A stretch of 64,000 nucleotides of DNA, taken from positions 124,001 through 188,000 of the forward strand of contig CAWARM010000013.1 in NCBI GenBank assembly GCA_963784425.1, given 5' to 3'. Shown here one piece after another: positions 18,488-27,137 of this stretch (within the stretch, counting starts at the first letter, position 1; every line of letters begins with the position of its first letter). The DNA is from SHZL01 sp963784425 (GTDB lineage Bacteria; Pseudomonadota; Gammaproteobacteria; Xanthomonadales; SZUA-36). Made by a program: the position numbers and the translations under genes. The notes below the pieces were generated by a model, which worked only from the letters and a program-made list of their open reading frames with translations, was not told the origin of the DNA and made no database searches.

Positions 18488-20357
18488 ATGTGTGGATTTG
18501 CCGGGATCATTAACCTGGACGGATTGCAAGGCGATCCGGCGCAACGCTTGGTTCATCTGCGCGCCATGGGCCATCAGTTGGCCAGGCGTGGCCCGGATGA
18601 TGAACAGTTTTATGACGATGGCTTTTTGTCCCTGGTATTCCGCCGGCTTTCCATCATCGACCTCGACAGCGGCCGCCAGCCCATCTGGAATGAAGATCAC
18701 TCGGTGTTCGTCGCAGTCAACGGTGAAATCTACAATCACCGGGATATTCGCAAGCAGCCTGAACGCAAGGCATACGTTTTCCACGCGATCGGATTCCGAG
18801 GTGATCGTCCACCTCTATGAAGAGCGTGGCGCCGCCCTCATGGAAGAGCTCAACGGCATGTTCGCGTTGCTCGTGTGGGATACACATAATCGACGCCTGC
18901 TGCTGGCCCGGGATCGCCTGGGAATCAAGCCTCTGTTCTACACGGCGGCCGGTAATTGCGTGATTTTCGCTTCGGAGTTAAAGGCATTGCTGGCGCATCC
19001 GGCTTGCCCGCGGGAACTCGATTGGCGCTCTTTGAACCCCGGCCATGGCGGGATGCATCCCCTGTCGACCCACATCAAGGGAATCGAGCATCTGCGCGGT
19101 GGACAGTACCTGTTGCTGGAGCAAGGAAAAGAGTTTAAACCACGCATCTACTGGTCAATAGGCGATCATTTTCCGACGGATCAAAGTGCAGCGGCACGAA
19201 GCGTGGAGGACTACCTCTCGCAGTACGGCGAGTTACTGCATGACAGCGTGCACAAACAACTGATGAGCGACGTGCCGGTAGGATTGTTTCTCAGCGGTGG
19301 CATAGATTCCACCCTGCTGGCAGCCCTGGCTGCCGATGCGCAACAGGAATTGCATTGCTTCACCGTGGTGGAAGACAGCACCATCGAGGCCGGCGACGTG
19401 GAACAGGCGCGCCGGGCGACGGCTGAGCTGGGCTTGCATTACCACCCGGTGCGCTTTGACGCGAAAACCGTGGCGGATGAGCTGGATTATGATTTAGCGC
19501 AGTTCGAGTTCTTGATTTGGGCAGTCGAAACACCGCGCTTCAATCTGGAGTGGATGCTCAAGCATGAACTGCACCGCTACGCCAAGACCCAAATACCGGA
19601 GCTAAAGGTCATTTTGCTTGGCCAGGGTGCGGACGAGTTTGCTGGTGGTTACTCGCAAAGCATGGGCCGGGAAAGCCACTCATGGCAGGCCTATACCCGT
19701 CGCATCAGCGGTCTCCACGAGCAATTGCGCCGCGCCGGCGCCGGCATTCCGGATCATATGCAGCAGGCCCTGGCCCCGGGCTACCCGCCGGACCGGGAAA
19801 CACCCGGCCTGTCCGAGTACCATCGCCACATGGTGATGCGCATGTCCCTGCTGCAGAGTTACAACCTGTGGCATGAGGACCGCACCAGCGCCTGCCAGGG
19901 TGTGGAAGCGCGAGTTCCCTTTCTCGATCACCGCCTGGTGGAACTGCTGGCATCCGTGCCGTCCGCCTTGCATGAGTCCCTGTTCTTCAACAAGCACATC
20001 GTGCGGACACAACTGGAGCGTGCACTCCCCTCCTATCCGAAGGACAAACTCAAAGTGCGGTTTACCAGCACCGGCAAGGGCGAATCGATCAACCGGCTGC
20101 GTACCCATATGATCCGGCGTATTTTCCCGGAGTTCAGAAGTAAATATCTTGACCAGCCCGGGGCAATTTTCTCAGCGCAAAGCCTGGATGCTGGCTATCG
20201 GCAAATCACCAGCAGTACCGGTGGTTCCGAACAGGACCTGACGGATCTTTTCGAGTGCATGGCGATCACGGTATTTGATGATCTGTGCAAGACGATTCCC
20301 ACCACAGGGGCTCCAACAGCGGTCAATCCGCCCTCGCCTTTACGGGCATGGAACTGA
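18488..20357 (+). CDS. asnB: Glutamine-hydrolysing asparagine synthetase-like, frameshifted
   Basis: An AsnB-type amidotransferase, about 622 residues. MCGFAGIINL at 18488 supplies the N-terminal nucleophile Cys, and GRRGPDD-like RRGPDDEQF and VNGEIYNHRDI follow. The C-terminal synthetase half has the PP-loop LSGGIDSTLLAALA. The N-terminal 90 residues and the rest are in different frames: the first reading runs to 18820, the second continues through HTFSTRSDSEVIVHLYEE. The length modulo 3 is 1, so one base is extra, near CGCAAGCAG at 18750-18756; dropping an A yields RSSLNARHTFST. It begins the cluster that holds PqqD, HprK and nucleotidyltransferase genes. Lasso-peptide cyclases are AsnB homologues, so an ATP-dependent activation of a peptide or glycan acid is as possible as asparagine synthesis. 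Confidence 0.83.
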
Positions 20358-20367
20358 TAAAGCCGGC

Positions 20368-21564
20368 ATGAACAGAGCCGGAGGCACCTTAGGCCGCATT
20401 CCCGTGAGCATCTGGGCCCTGGGCTTTGTGAGCCTGCTCATGGATATTTCCTCGGAGATGATTCACAGCCTGCTGCCGGTGTTCATGGTCACGGTGCTCG
20501 GCACCCCTGTTTGGGTCATCGGGCTGATCGAAGGCGGTGCCGAAGCGACTGCGCTGATCGTGAAGATTTTCTCCGGCGTATTGAGTGACCACTGGGCCAA
20601 GCGCAAACCACTGGCCATCCTGGGCTATGGACTGGGCGCCATTTCCAAGCCCCTGTTCGCGCTGGCAACGTCTGCCGGTTTCATACTCACGGCACGCATA
20701 CTGGACCGCATCGGCAAAGGCATCCGCGGTGCCCCGCGCGATGCGCTGGTTGCGGACCTCGCCCCGGAGGAACTGAGGGGCGCTGCCTTCGGACTGCGCC
20801 AGGCCCTCGATACCGTGGGCGCATTTCTTGGCCCGCTACTGGGCATAGCCCTGATGCTGCTGTGGGCCAATGATTTCCGCGCAGTATTCTGGGTGGCCAT
20901 CATCCCGGCCTTCTTGGCCGTGACCTTGTTGTTTTTTGGGGTGCAAGAACCGCAGCGTCAGGCCGGCACAGTGCGCACCAACCCCATCAGCAAACACAAC
21001 CTCAAACGCCTCAGCGCAGCCTACTGGCGGGTAGTAGTAATCGGCGCCGTCTTTACCCTGGCGCGATTCAGTGAAGCTTTTCTGGTGTTGCGCGCCCTGC
21101 AGGGCGGCATGGCCGTTGCCTATGCGCCGATGGTGCTGATCGTAATGAACGTGATGTACGCCGCCGGCGCCTACCCGTTCGGCAAATTGTCAGACCGCAT
21201 GAGCCATTCCAGGCTGTTGACCTGGGGCCTGGTGGTGTTGATTGCGGCGGATGGCCTGCTGGCCGTTAGCAACCAGTGGCCCTGGGTGTGGGTGGGTATC
21301 CTGCTGTGGGGCTTGCACATGGCCATGACCCAGGGACTGTTGGCGGCAATGGTTGCCGCTACCGCCCCTGCCGACCTGCGCGGCACTGCATTTGGTTTCT
21401 TTAATTTGCTCAGTGGTATTGCATTGCTCATCGCCAGCGGCCTTGCCGGCGTGCTGTGGGATCAGTTGGGTGCGTCGTTCACTTTTGCTACCAGCGCTGT
21501 TTTCAGCCTGTTCGCACTGGGCTTGATACAGCTTAACTACGGAGCCCCGCGCATTCCCGCCTGA
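20368..21564 (+). CDS. MFS exporter
   Basis: 399 residues from the ATG at 20368, 10 bp after the asnB stop. Twelve hydrophobic segments, with the MFS loop GVLSDHWAKRKPLAILGYG after helix 2 (GxxSDxxxRR pattern), ILDRIGKGIRGAPRDALVADLAPEE in the middle of the first half, and the second-half counterpart PFGKLSDRMSHSRLL. The form PRDALVADLAP is common among MFS proteins labelled drug or multidrug exporters. The close spacing to asnB implies an operon and suggests export of the product made there or resistance to it, which is inference. The last 28 bp overlap the convergent lipoprotein. Confidence 0.87.
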   Translation: MNRAGGTLGRIPVSIWALGFVSLLMDISSEMIHSLLPVFMVTVLGTPVWVIGLIEGGAEATALIVKIFSGVLSDHWAKRKPLAILGYGLGAISKPLFALATSAGFILTARILDRIGKGIRGAPRDALVADLAPEELRGAAFGLRQALDTVGAFLGPLLGIALMLLWANDFRAVFWVAIIPAFLAVTLLFFGVQEPQRQAGTVRTNPISKHNLKRLSAAYWRVVVIGAVFTLARFSEAFLVLRALQGGMAVAYAPMVLIVMNVMYAAGAYPFGKLSDRMSHSRLLTWGLVVLIAADGLLAVSNQWPWVWVGILLWGLHMAMTQGLLAAMVAATAPADLRGTAFGFFNLLSGIALLIASGLAGVLWDQLGASFTFATSAVFSLFALGLIQLNYGAPRIPA

Positions 21565-21965
21565 ACCAGCCAGATTACGTCTTCATTCCGCGCCTGCCTT
21601 TTGCGCTCCGTCTGGCCCATTTTCGAGTCCAGCAGTATCAGCAGGTTGCAGCCCCAGTCGGCCGCGATGGACTGGACATTTACAATGCTGGCCTGGCTCT
21701 TGCTCTTCCCCGACGGCGCTCTCCTGGGTATCCAGACCGCACCGTCTGTCATCACTTTGTATGCGCCAACCTTTTCCTGCACGGCCTTGGTAATTTTGTC
21801 CTGCTGCTGTTCGTAGCCCGTCATGTCGAGCACCAGCACCGCGCTGCGGTCAATCGGCGCCCCACAAACAGGCTCCGGTCCTTTCAGAATATTCGTTGAA
21901 CAGGCCACCAGCGCCGCGAGTGACGTGATCACCAGTAAACCGGCTGAAGCCAAGCGTGGGAACAT
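21537..21965 (-). CDS. Small lipoprotein, unknown function
   Basis: 142 residues from the ATG at 21965, which has a GAGGAGG-type ribosome site just before it; the longer reading from 21998 is less likely. A lipobox is present (SLAALVACST), so the mature protein is anchored after the Cys. The rest is soluble and shows VLVLDMTGYEQQQDKITKAVQEKVG and a Trp-Gly-Cys (DWGCNLLILL) segment. No family recognised; the strand pattern is like a periplasmic SPOR- or toprim-like fold but this is guesswork. Divergent-converging geometry: its end overlaps the MFS gene by 28 bp, and it lies 67 bp from the nucleotidyltransferase gene on the same strand. Confidence 0.65.
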   Translation of the reverse strand: MFPRLASAGLLVITSLAALVACSTNILKGPEPVCGAPIDRSAVLVLDMTGYEQQQDKITKAVQEKVGAYKVMTDGAVWIPRRAPSGKSKSQASIVNVQSIAADWGCNLLILLDSKMGQTERKRQARNEDVIWLVQAGMRGAP

Positions 21966-22031
21966 GATGATGCCCTCCTCAATACCGACGGGGATCAAAT
22001 ATACCCCAGCGCGGAGCCGCAGGCGACCCGC

Positions 22032-23126
22032 CTACCCGTTTGGCGGGTTGCAACGGCTACCCGCTTTCTTCAGCACTGTGGAAACGATCTGAACGAAGCT
22101 CCCTGACTGCCAGACATAGCGATAGTAATGCAACAGGTAGGATAAGAATCCGGGCGGTCGCAATGGCGCAGGGCAGCGGCGATACCGCTGCCAGTGACGC
22201 ATTGCCAGGTGGGGCAAAGAGACTTTGTCATCAGGGGGTGAAGAAAACGCCATGTGCCTCGGCTGAGCCTGCATCAGCCCTGTGGGAATTCCTGCCACCA
22301 TTCCCTCGGTCAAGGACTCGGTGAGGCCCGGCCACAATGGCGCCAGACCCAGCTCTTTCACCCTGCCCGCCAGGGCTGGGCCGGTGACTTCGGGAAATGT
22401 CCGGTGCAGCATGACGCACACGTGCAGGAAATAACCTTTCTGCACCGTCATCAGCAAGCGATCGACAGGGTCGGCCAGCCGGATGGATTGAGCACCGGTT
22501 TGACTCCATGCCGAGCGCCGCCAGAGGCTATCATCATGTTCCACCGGGCAATCCAGGCCATACGGACGCCAGCACAGAATTAGATCACCTGCCTTCTCAT
22601 GGCGGTAGCGAACCGACGGCACGAACGGCCGCAACAGTGGCGGAGGTAACGGCAGTGCAGGCTTCCATCCACAGGACTGCAACACGGAATGGGCCAGATC
22701 GAGACAATCCACCGGCACCAGTAACTCACCCGGGTCCAGGGAAACGGCTGCTTCACCGCACAGCACCAGGGATGTGATAGCGCCTGGCACCACCGCGCAT
22801 TGCTTTTGGCCCAAGGCTTCCAGCACTTCCTGCAAATGCTGATGAGCGATGGCATTGCGCAAGCGCATTTGTTTGTACACCCCGGCCAGTCGCGGTCGCT
22901 CTGCCTGCTCCACTCCGGCTTGCAAGAGCCTGCAGTAAAGCATGGGTAGAATCCAGTAGCCCTCACCGTCCAGGGCATCGAGAGTGAATTCTGCTGTCCA
23001 CAGTTGCCAAGCCTCCCGGGCGTGAGCAGCATCCGCCAGCGCGGCAGTAATCAACAAGCGATAAGACCGCAGGCGATCTTCGGCGGCCGAAGCATTGAAT
23101 CGGGCTCCAGGAACGCTCTCGGTCAA
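22032..23126 (-). CDS. Degenerate NTP_transf_5-like protein
   Basis: About 364 residues if started at the TTG at 23126, which overlaps the stop of the upstream gene in the sequence TTGA; a longer in-frame ATG at 23186 would overlap that gene by 64 bp. It looks like a divergent paralogue of the upstream nucleotidyltransferase: it shares the helical bundle (LYCRLLQAGVEQAERPRLAGVYKQMRLRN is the counterpart of LYQALNRAHWEGVPQGVQARLKTHF) and the VPGAITSLVLCGE segment. But the DxD-type metal site is lost (SLDPGELLVPVDCLD in place of SDIDLLID), and it is rich in Trp and Arg in its second half. It is probably non-catalytic, acting with its partner. This is inference. Confidence 0.6.
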   Translation of the reverse strand: MTESVPGARFNASAAEDRLRSYRLLITAALADAAHAREAWQLWTAEFTLDALDGEGYWILPMLYCRLLQAGVEQAERPRLAGVYKQMRLRNAIAHQHLQEVLEALGQKQCAVVPGAITSLVLCGEAAVSLDPGELLVPVDCLDLAHSVLQSCGWKPALPLPPPLLRPFVPSVRYRHEKAGDLILCWRPYGLDCPVEHDDSLWRRSAWSQTGAQSIRLADPVDRLLMTVQKGYFLHVCVMLHRTFPEVTGPALAGRVKELGLAPLWPGLTESLTEGMVAGIPTGLMQAQPRHMAFSSPPDDKVSLPHLAMRHWQRYRRCPAPLRPPGFLSYLLHYYRYVWQSGSFVQIVSTVLKKAGSRCNPPNG

Positions 23127-24244
23127 ACTGAATTCCGCCCTTGCTCGGCCAACAGGGCACGGATGACGCTGACGGGGTAAAGCCATTTGTCACGCAGCCG
23201 CTCACGCAATCGCAAGTAGAAAACCAACTGGCGCAGGCGCAAGCGAACGTCCAGCAGGGAATTGCGCTCCGGCGGCAGCGTAGTTTCGGCCAACTCCGGC
23301 AGCACACTGACCTGCCGTGCCAGTGACAGGGCCATACCGTCCGCGGCGACGCGGGCGGCAATGACCTCAGGTAACGGGACCCCCAGCAGGCCCGAGGCCA
23401 GAGCCAGCGAAAAATGCAGAATCCGGGTGAGTCCCTGGCTGGCAGTGCGCTGCTGCAGTGTGTCCCACTCCAGATCCGGCGAGTACGCGATGACCGCAGC
23501 CAGGTCGCATACCTTCTGCAACTGGACCAGTCGCTGGCGGCGCTCCCAGCAATCCTTGGCGAGTTGTATGGACAACAGCAGCAACAGATCTTCGGGCGGG
23601 AGCGTTCGGTATTCGACTCCTCCCAGTTGCGCGGTGGACGATCTCCGCCATAGCTGCTGAAAATCATAGACCACCGGAAAAAAACCTGGAGATATCTGCC
23701 AGTGCAGGTCTACATCGATTTGCGCGGCCGCTTGGCGAAAAATCTCTTGTTGGTCCAGTTTCTCTACGGGTTCAAATTTTATGCCCAGAAGTATTTCCCG
23801 GGCCGCGGGCAAATCGCCGGCATCAATGAGCAAATCGATATCACTGACTTCTCGACTGGAAAGGTGGCCATATACGGATTCCGCAATAAACACACCCTTG
23901 TAAGGCACGACCCGTACACGCGCGGTATTGAAAGCGCTCAGCAGCCTGGTGGCATGCTGGGCAAGGCGGAAATTGCGCTTCAGGTTCGCCGCAAAATGCG
24001 TTTTCAGCCGCGCCTGCACCCCCTGGGGCACACCTTCCCAGTGTGCACGATTCAGAGCCTGGTAAAGCAGCGGGGACACGTGATGCCGCGCTGCCAGCTG
24101 CAAAACTTTGTTCCAATCCTGCAGGCCATCGACCAGTGCGCGGAATTCTGCTGCGCAGGAGTTTTGCTGCGTGGGGCTGATCGCATGCAACAACAGCACC
24201 AGTGCGGCGGGCGGGGCGCTGAGAATTTGACTGCGATTGATCAA
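23123..24244 (-). CDS. NTP_transf_5-type nucleotidyltransferase
   Basis: 373 residues from a TTG start at 24244, ten bases after GGGGA. The central segment VVPYKGVFIAESVYGHLSSREVSDIDLLIDAGDL fits the NTP_transf_5 (uncharacterised nucleotidyltransferase) family: conserved lysine near 116 and the metal-binding SDIDLLID at 134-141. The rest is a helical domain (LQQLWRRSSTAQLGGVEYRTLPPEDLLLLLSIQLAKDCWERRQRLVQLQKVCDL read across helices) typical of the family. These proteins recur beside PqqD-like and HprK-like genes and in some lasso-peptide loci, where a role in nucleotidylation or phosphorylation of a peptide or sugar has been proposed. The TTGA overlap with the next gene suggests a coupled pair. 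Confidence 0.8.
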   Translation of the reverse strand: MINRSQILSAPPAALVLLLHAISPTQQNSCAAEFRALVDGLQDWNKVLQLAARHHVSPLLYQALNRAHWEGVPQGVQARLKTHFAANLKRNFRLAQHATRLLSAFNTARVRVVPYKGVFIAESVYGHLSSREVSDIDLLIDAGDLPAAREILLGIKFEPVEKLDQQEIFRQAAAQIDVDLHWQISPGFFPVVYDFQQLWRRSSTAQLGGVEYRTLPPEDLLLLLSIQLAKDCWERRQRLVQLQKVCDLAAVIAYSPDLEWDTLQQRTASQGLTRILHFSLALASGLLGVPLPEVIAARVAADGMALSLARQVSVLPELAETTLPPERNSLLDVRLRLRQLVFYLRLRERLRDKWLYPVSVIRALLAEQGRNSV

Positions 24245-24285
24245 TTCAGAATATTCCCCGTGACTCAGTGCCGGCCCGACCGTGC

Positions 24286-25563
24286 TCAGCGAGTAGCTGC
24301 AGGCTGAATTCGCATGGCCAGCAACCTGGCACGGGAATTCCGGTCGGAGGGCAGGATATGAATGCCCAGGTAAATCCAGCCGTTTCCGTCTACCGTGTCT
24401 GCATTGGTCCAGTACAAATCCAGTTTATTGGCATTGACTCCAAAGGATTCTGACAACACATCGTTCAGGTTTGCGGCCAGAATTTTCCTGCCGGTTTCAA
24501 TCTCGTAAATCCATACCCCGTGGAGGCTGCCCTGGAACCAGTTATCCCGCGAAGCTATGCTGCCCGCTACCACGAGCTTTTTGTTGTCGGGCGCGAAGCT
24601 CATGTCATTGGAGAAGACTGCCCTGTTCCCTGGATCAATGCGTCCAAGGGACTCTGTTTCATAGTCCGGCCAGTCCGAAAGCCGCCAGCGATACAGTTCA
24701 CCACGCTTGTAAGTGGTGGTGTACACCACGTCGTGATCGGCAGTAACCGCACCAACCCAGAGGGAGGGCGGCGCATGCGCCGAGGTCTCGAGCTGGTTGG
24801 TCAGCGGATCGTAGCGCGTTATGGTCGACGGCCCGAGTTGCGAATCATCCTCCCCACCATGACTGTACATATAATGGCGGCCTTGTTGATCGGTCAGGCC
24901 AATAAAAGGGGGTCTACTGCTGAAGCGGCCCTTGTCCTGCCAGTTTCCGGTGGCAATGTCGTAGATGAGGAAATGCGATTGGCGGTTGGCAAGATACAGG
25001 CGCCTGAATTGATCATCGCCATGCATGTAGTAAATGCCCTGGTTGCCGGGCGTGGGGCCCAGGTCGACGATGCCCTGCGCAGAATCGTATCGAAATAGCC
25101 TGCCGGACGGTTCGCCGTCCCAGTGCTCGCGAGGATGCGACGCGAAGTAGATGAATCCCTCGCTGGACTGGTAGGGTCCAACATGAAACTTTCCGTAATT
25201 TCCCCGCTGGCGGTCTTCCTCGGGAATCGCCTGCAGCACCCCGCCAAGATCTTTCAGTTGCACGGTGCCGGTGTCAAAGCGCAACAGGTGTGCATCCTGG
25301 ACGTTGTCCCCAACGCCAAGATAAAGGAATCCATCTTTACCCATTTGCAGGCCATAGGTAATATGGTTGAAATGCCTGAGCCCGATGGGCAGCTGGAAGA
25401 TCTTGATTTCGACCTGGTATGGCGAGCCAGGTGTTGATACTGTCCGGCTGACGAGGTCTGCTCCATTCTCCGGAATATCAACCGAACAAGCCATCAGCAG
25501 TAAAACCGGCAGACTCCAGCTCGTGAGCAGTTTTTGCAAAGCGGAAGTGCGGATGATTCTCAT
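24286..25563 (-). CDS. Propeller-like periplasmic lipoprotein
   Basis: 425 residues with a lipoprotein signal (MRIIRTSALQKLLTSW then VLLLMAC, Cys near residue 26). The mature part has repeating strand units with Gly-Asn-Trp and His-Trp-Asp features (for example HFNHITYGLQMGKDGFLYLGVGDN and LWVGAVTADHDVVYTTTYKRGELYRW), as in beta-propeller proteins of the SMP-30/SGL or NHL kind. No catalytic residues can be assigned. It heads the minus-strand run of the two nucleotidyltransferase genes (41 bp gap), so it is probably co-transcribed with them. Divergent from the sterol-desaturase-like gene 83 bp away. Confidence 0.72.
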   Translation of the reverse strand: MRIIRTSALQKLLTSWSLPVLLLMACSVDIPENGADLVSRTVSTPGSPYQVEIKIFQLPIGLRHFNHITYGLQMGKDGFLYLGVGDNVQDAHLLRFDTGTVQLKDLGGVLQAIPEEDRQRGNYGKFHVGPYQSSEGFIYFASHPREHWDGEPSGRLFRYDSAQGIVDLGPTPGNQGIYYMHGDDQFRRLYLANRQSHFLIYDIATGNWQDKGRFSSRPPFIGLTDQQGRHYMYSHGGEDDSQLGPSTITRYDPLTNQLETSAHAPPSLWVGAVTADHDVVYTTTYKRGELYRWRLSDWPDYETESLGRIDPGNRAVFSNDMSFAPDNKKLVVAGSIASRDNWFQGSLHGVWIYEIETGRKILAANLNDVLSESFGVNANKLDLYWTNADTVDGNGWIYLGIHILPSDRNSRARLLAMRIQPAATR

Positions 25564-25646
25564 TGCAAGGGAACGGCCCTGTGGCTTGGATCGGACTATA
25601 GTATTGTGCAGGTATTACATCGGCAGCAAATGGCTATGACATTTAC

Positions 25647-26567
25647 ATGAATTTCTCCAGTGTCCTTGACCGGATTTTTATTAACCTGACCGTGGCCTAC
25701 CACGCCGTTGTCTCCCGGCTGGATGAAATGACTGCCCTGGGGTTTATTCTATGCGTTGCCGTCATACTGATGCTGGAACGTCTGCACCCCGCCAAACCGC
25801 AACAAAAGTTATTCAGCGTGAACGTCGTTCAGGACGCCGTCTGGTTCCTCTTCCAGGCCGTCGGCCAGGCGACCCTGCTGGCCGCCTGGGCGCTGTTATT
25901 GCGCCGCTACTATGACAGCCACCTGGCTTTTCTCACTATCGGGAATGCCGCCAGGCTTCCCACCTGGCTGTTGATACTTGTCAGTTTAGTGGTGTATGAC
26001 TTTTTACGTTGGCTACAACACGTCCTGCATCACAAAGTGCCCTGGCTCTGGTCGCTGCATGCTGTGCATCATTCCCAGACCCAGCTCAATCTTTTCACCG
26101 ATTTCCGTTACCACATATTTGAATACGTAGTGCGCCAGGCGGTGTTCTTTTTGCCCCTGATGATGCTGGGACTGACCACGCCGGAGCTGGTATGGATCTC
26201 ACTGATCCTGATTTGGCATGCCCGTCTGACCCATGCCAACATCAAGACCAATTTCGGCGTTTTGCGCTATGTCCTCGTTACCCCGCAGTCACACCGGGTG
26301 CACCATTCCATTGAAGTCCATCATCAGGACACTAATTACGGGGCTTTCCTGAGTATTTGGGACCGGATATTCAGGACCCGGCATCCAGAAGAAAATGTGT
26401 ATCCGGATACCGGCATAAGCGACGCGGCATTCCCCTTCGAAAAATCGTCGAATCCCCTGCAATTACTATTCAAACCGATCGAGCAGATGACCTATTCCTT
26501 CCTCAGAATCGGCAGGAGCTTATGGCGTTTTATCCCCGGACCTAAATCCGGCTACTGGCCGGTGTAG
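25647..26567 (+). CDS. Sterol-desaturase / fatty-acid-hydroxylase-family membrane protein
   Basis: 306 residues with several hydrophobic segments and the di-iron histidine boxes of the fatty-acid hydroxylase superfamily: HVLHH, HAVHHSQTQ, HARLTHAN and HRVHHSIEVHHQ. The family inserts oxygen or a double bond into lipids or sterols in the membrane. It stands between the minus-strand nucleotidyltransferase run and the PqqD gene, reading toward PqqD with a 91-bp gap. Whether it belongs to the PqqD operon is unclear, since no terminator is seen in the gap; a hydroxylated lipid would be a plausible acceptor for the glycosyltransferases downstream. Confidence 0.87.
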   Translation: MNFSSVLDRIFINLTVAYHAVVSRLDEMTALGFILCVAVILMLERLHPAKPQQKLFSVNVVQDAVWFLFQAVGQATLLAAWALLLRRYYDSHLAFLTIGNAARLPTWLLILVSLVVYDFLRWLQHVLHHKVPWLWSLHAVHHSQTQLNLFTDFRYHIFEYVVRQAVFFLPLMMLGLTTPELVWISLILIWHARLTHANIKTNFGVLRYVLVTPQSHRVHHSIEVHHQDTNYGAFLSIWDRIFRTRHPEENVYPDTGISDAAFPFEKSSNPLQLLFKPIEQMTYSFLRIGRSLWRFIPGPKSGYWPV

Positions 26568-26658
26568 GCAGAATTGGCCGCTCCAACTGCAAATTCCGTT
26601 CAATGCGGTTAAAATCACCCGCAATTTTGCATTCTCAACCGCCGGAATATGGAGCAGC

Positions 26659-27126
26659 ATGGATTCCAATCAGCGATTTGCCCTAAACGAGCCCAAGGTT
26701 ATTCAGGAGGTGATCGATGGAGAAGCCATCATTGCGGACCTGGGTCGGGGATTTTATTACAGCCTGGACCCGATAGGATCGCAGGTGTGGGATGCCCTGG
26801 TCAGCGGTTGCTCGCTGAGAGAAATCACCGCAGTGCTGGCAGCGCAATTTCCCACTGAGCGCGAATGCGTTGAGCAAGGTATTGCTGATTTGCTTGAGCG
26901 GTTGCTGCGTGAGGAACTGATCGTTCAGCGCGAAGACGGTGGGCCGGCGGTGAACAGGGCCACTGAACTCCTGACCGGTATTACTGCTACGGCATTCATT
27001 GCGCCCGTGCTTTCCAAATACACAGACATGGAACAATTGTTGCTCCTGGACCCCATTCACGAAGTGGATGAAACCGGCTGGCCGAACGAGGCGGGCGAAA
27101 CCGGGAATAAAGCTGGGAACCTCTGA
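26659..27126 (+). CDS. PqqD-like protein with conserved C-terminal tail
   Basis: 155 residues. The first 90 follow the PqqD winged-helix pattern: RFALNEPKVIQEVIDGEAII, then GRGFYYSLDPIGSQVWDAL and REITAVLAAQFPTERECVEQGIADLLERLLREELI. PqqD-type proteins bind a peptide leader and present it to a modifying enzyme. Unlike stand-alone PqqD (about 90 residues), this one continues to 155 with the segment YTDMEQLLLLDPIHEVDETG at 121-140, followed by WP and an acidic end. Such a long tail recalls the HPr-rel-A type PqqD family. Because no separate precursor gene is visible, the tail itself is a candidate substrate or docking segment; that is inference. The HprK-like gene begins 12 bp downstream. Confidence 0.8.
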   Translation: MDSNQRFALNEPKVIQEVIDGEAIIADLGRGFYYSLDPIGSQVWDALVSGCSLREITAVLAAQFPTERECVEQGIADLLERLLREELIVQREDGGPAVNRATELLTGITATAFIAPVLSKYTDMEQLLLLDPIHEVDETGWPNEAGETGNKAGNL

Positions 27127-27137
27127 TCCCTAGGCTG

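Noticed and set aside
18488..27126. Lasso-peptide biosynthesis (AsnB plus PqqD plus kinase plus nucleotidyltransferase)
   Set aside because: No transglutaminase-like B2 protease and no leader-core precursor are visible, and AsnB is 8 kb from PqqD with a divergent run between. Glycosyltransferase content does not fit a lasso locus.
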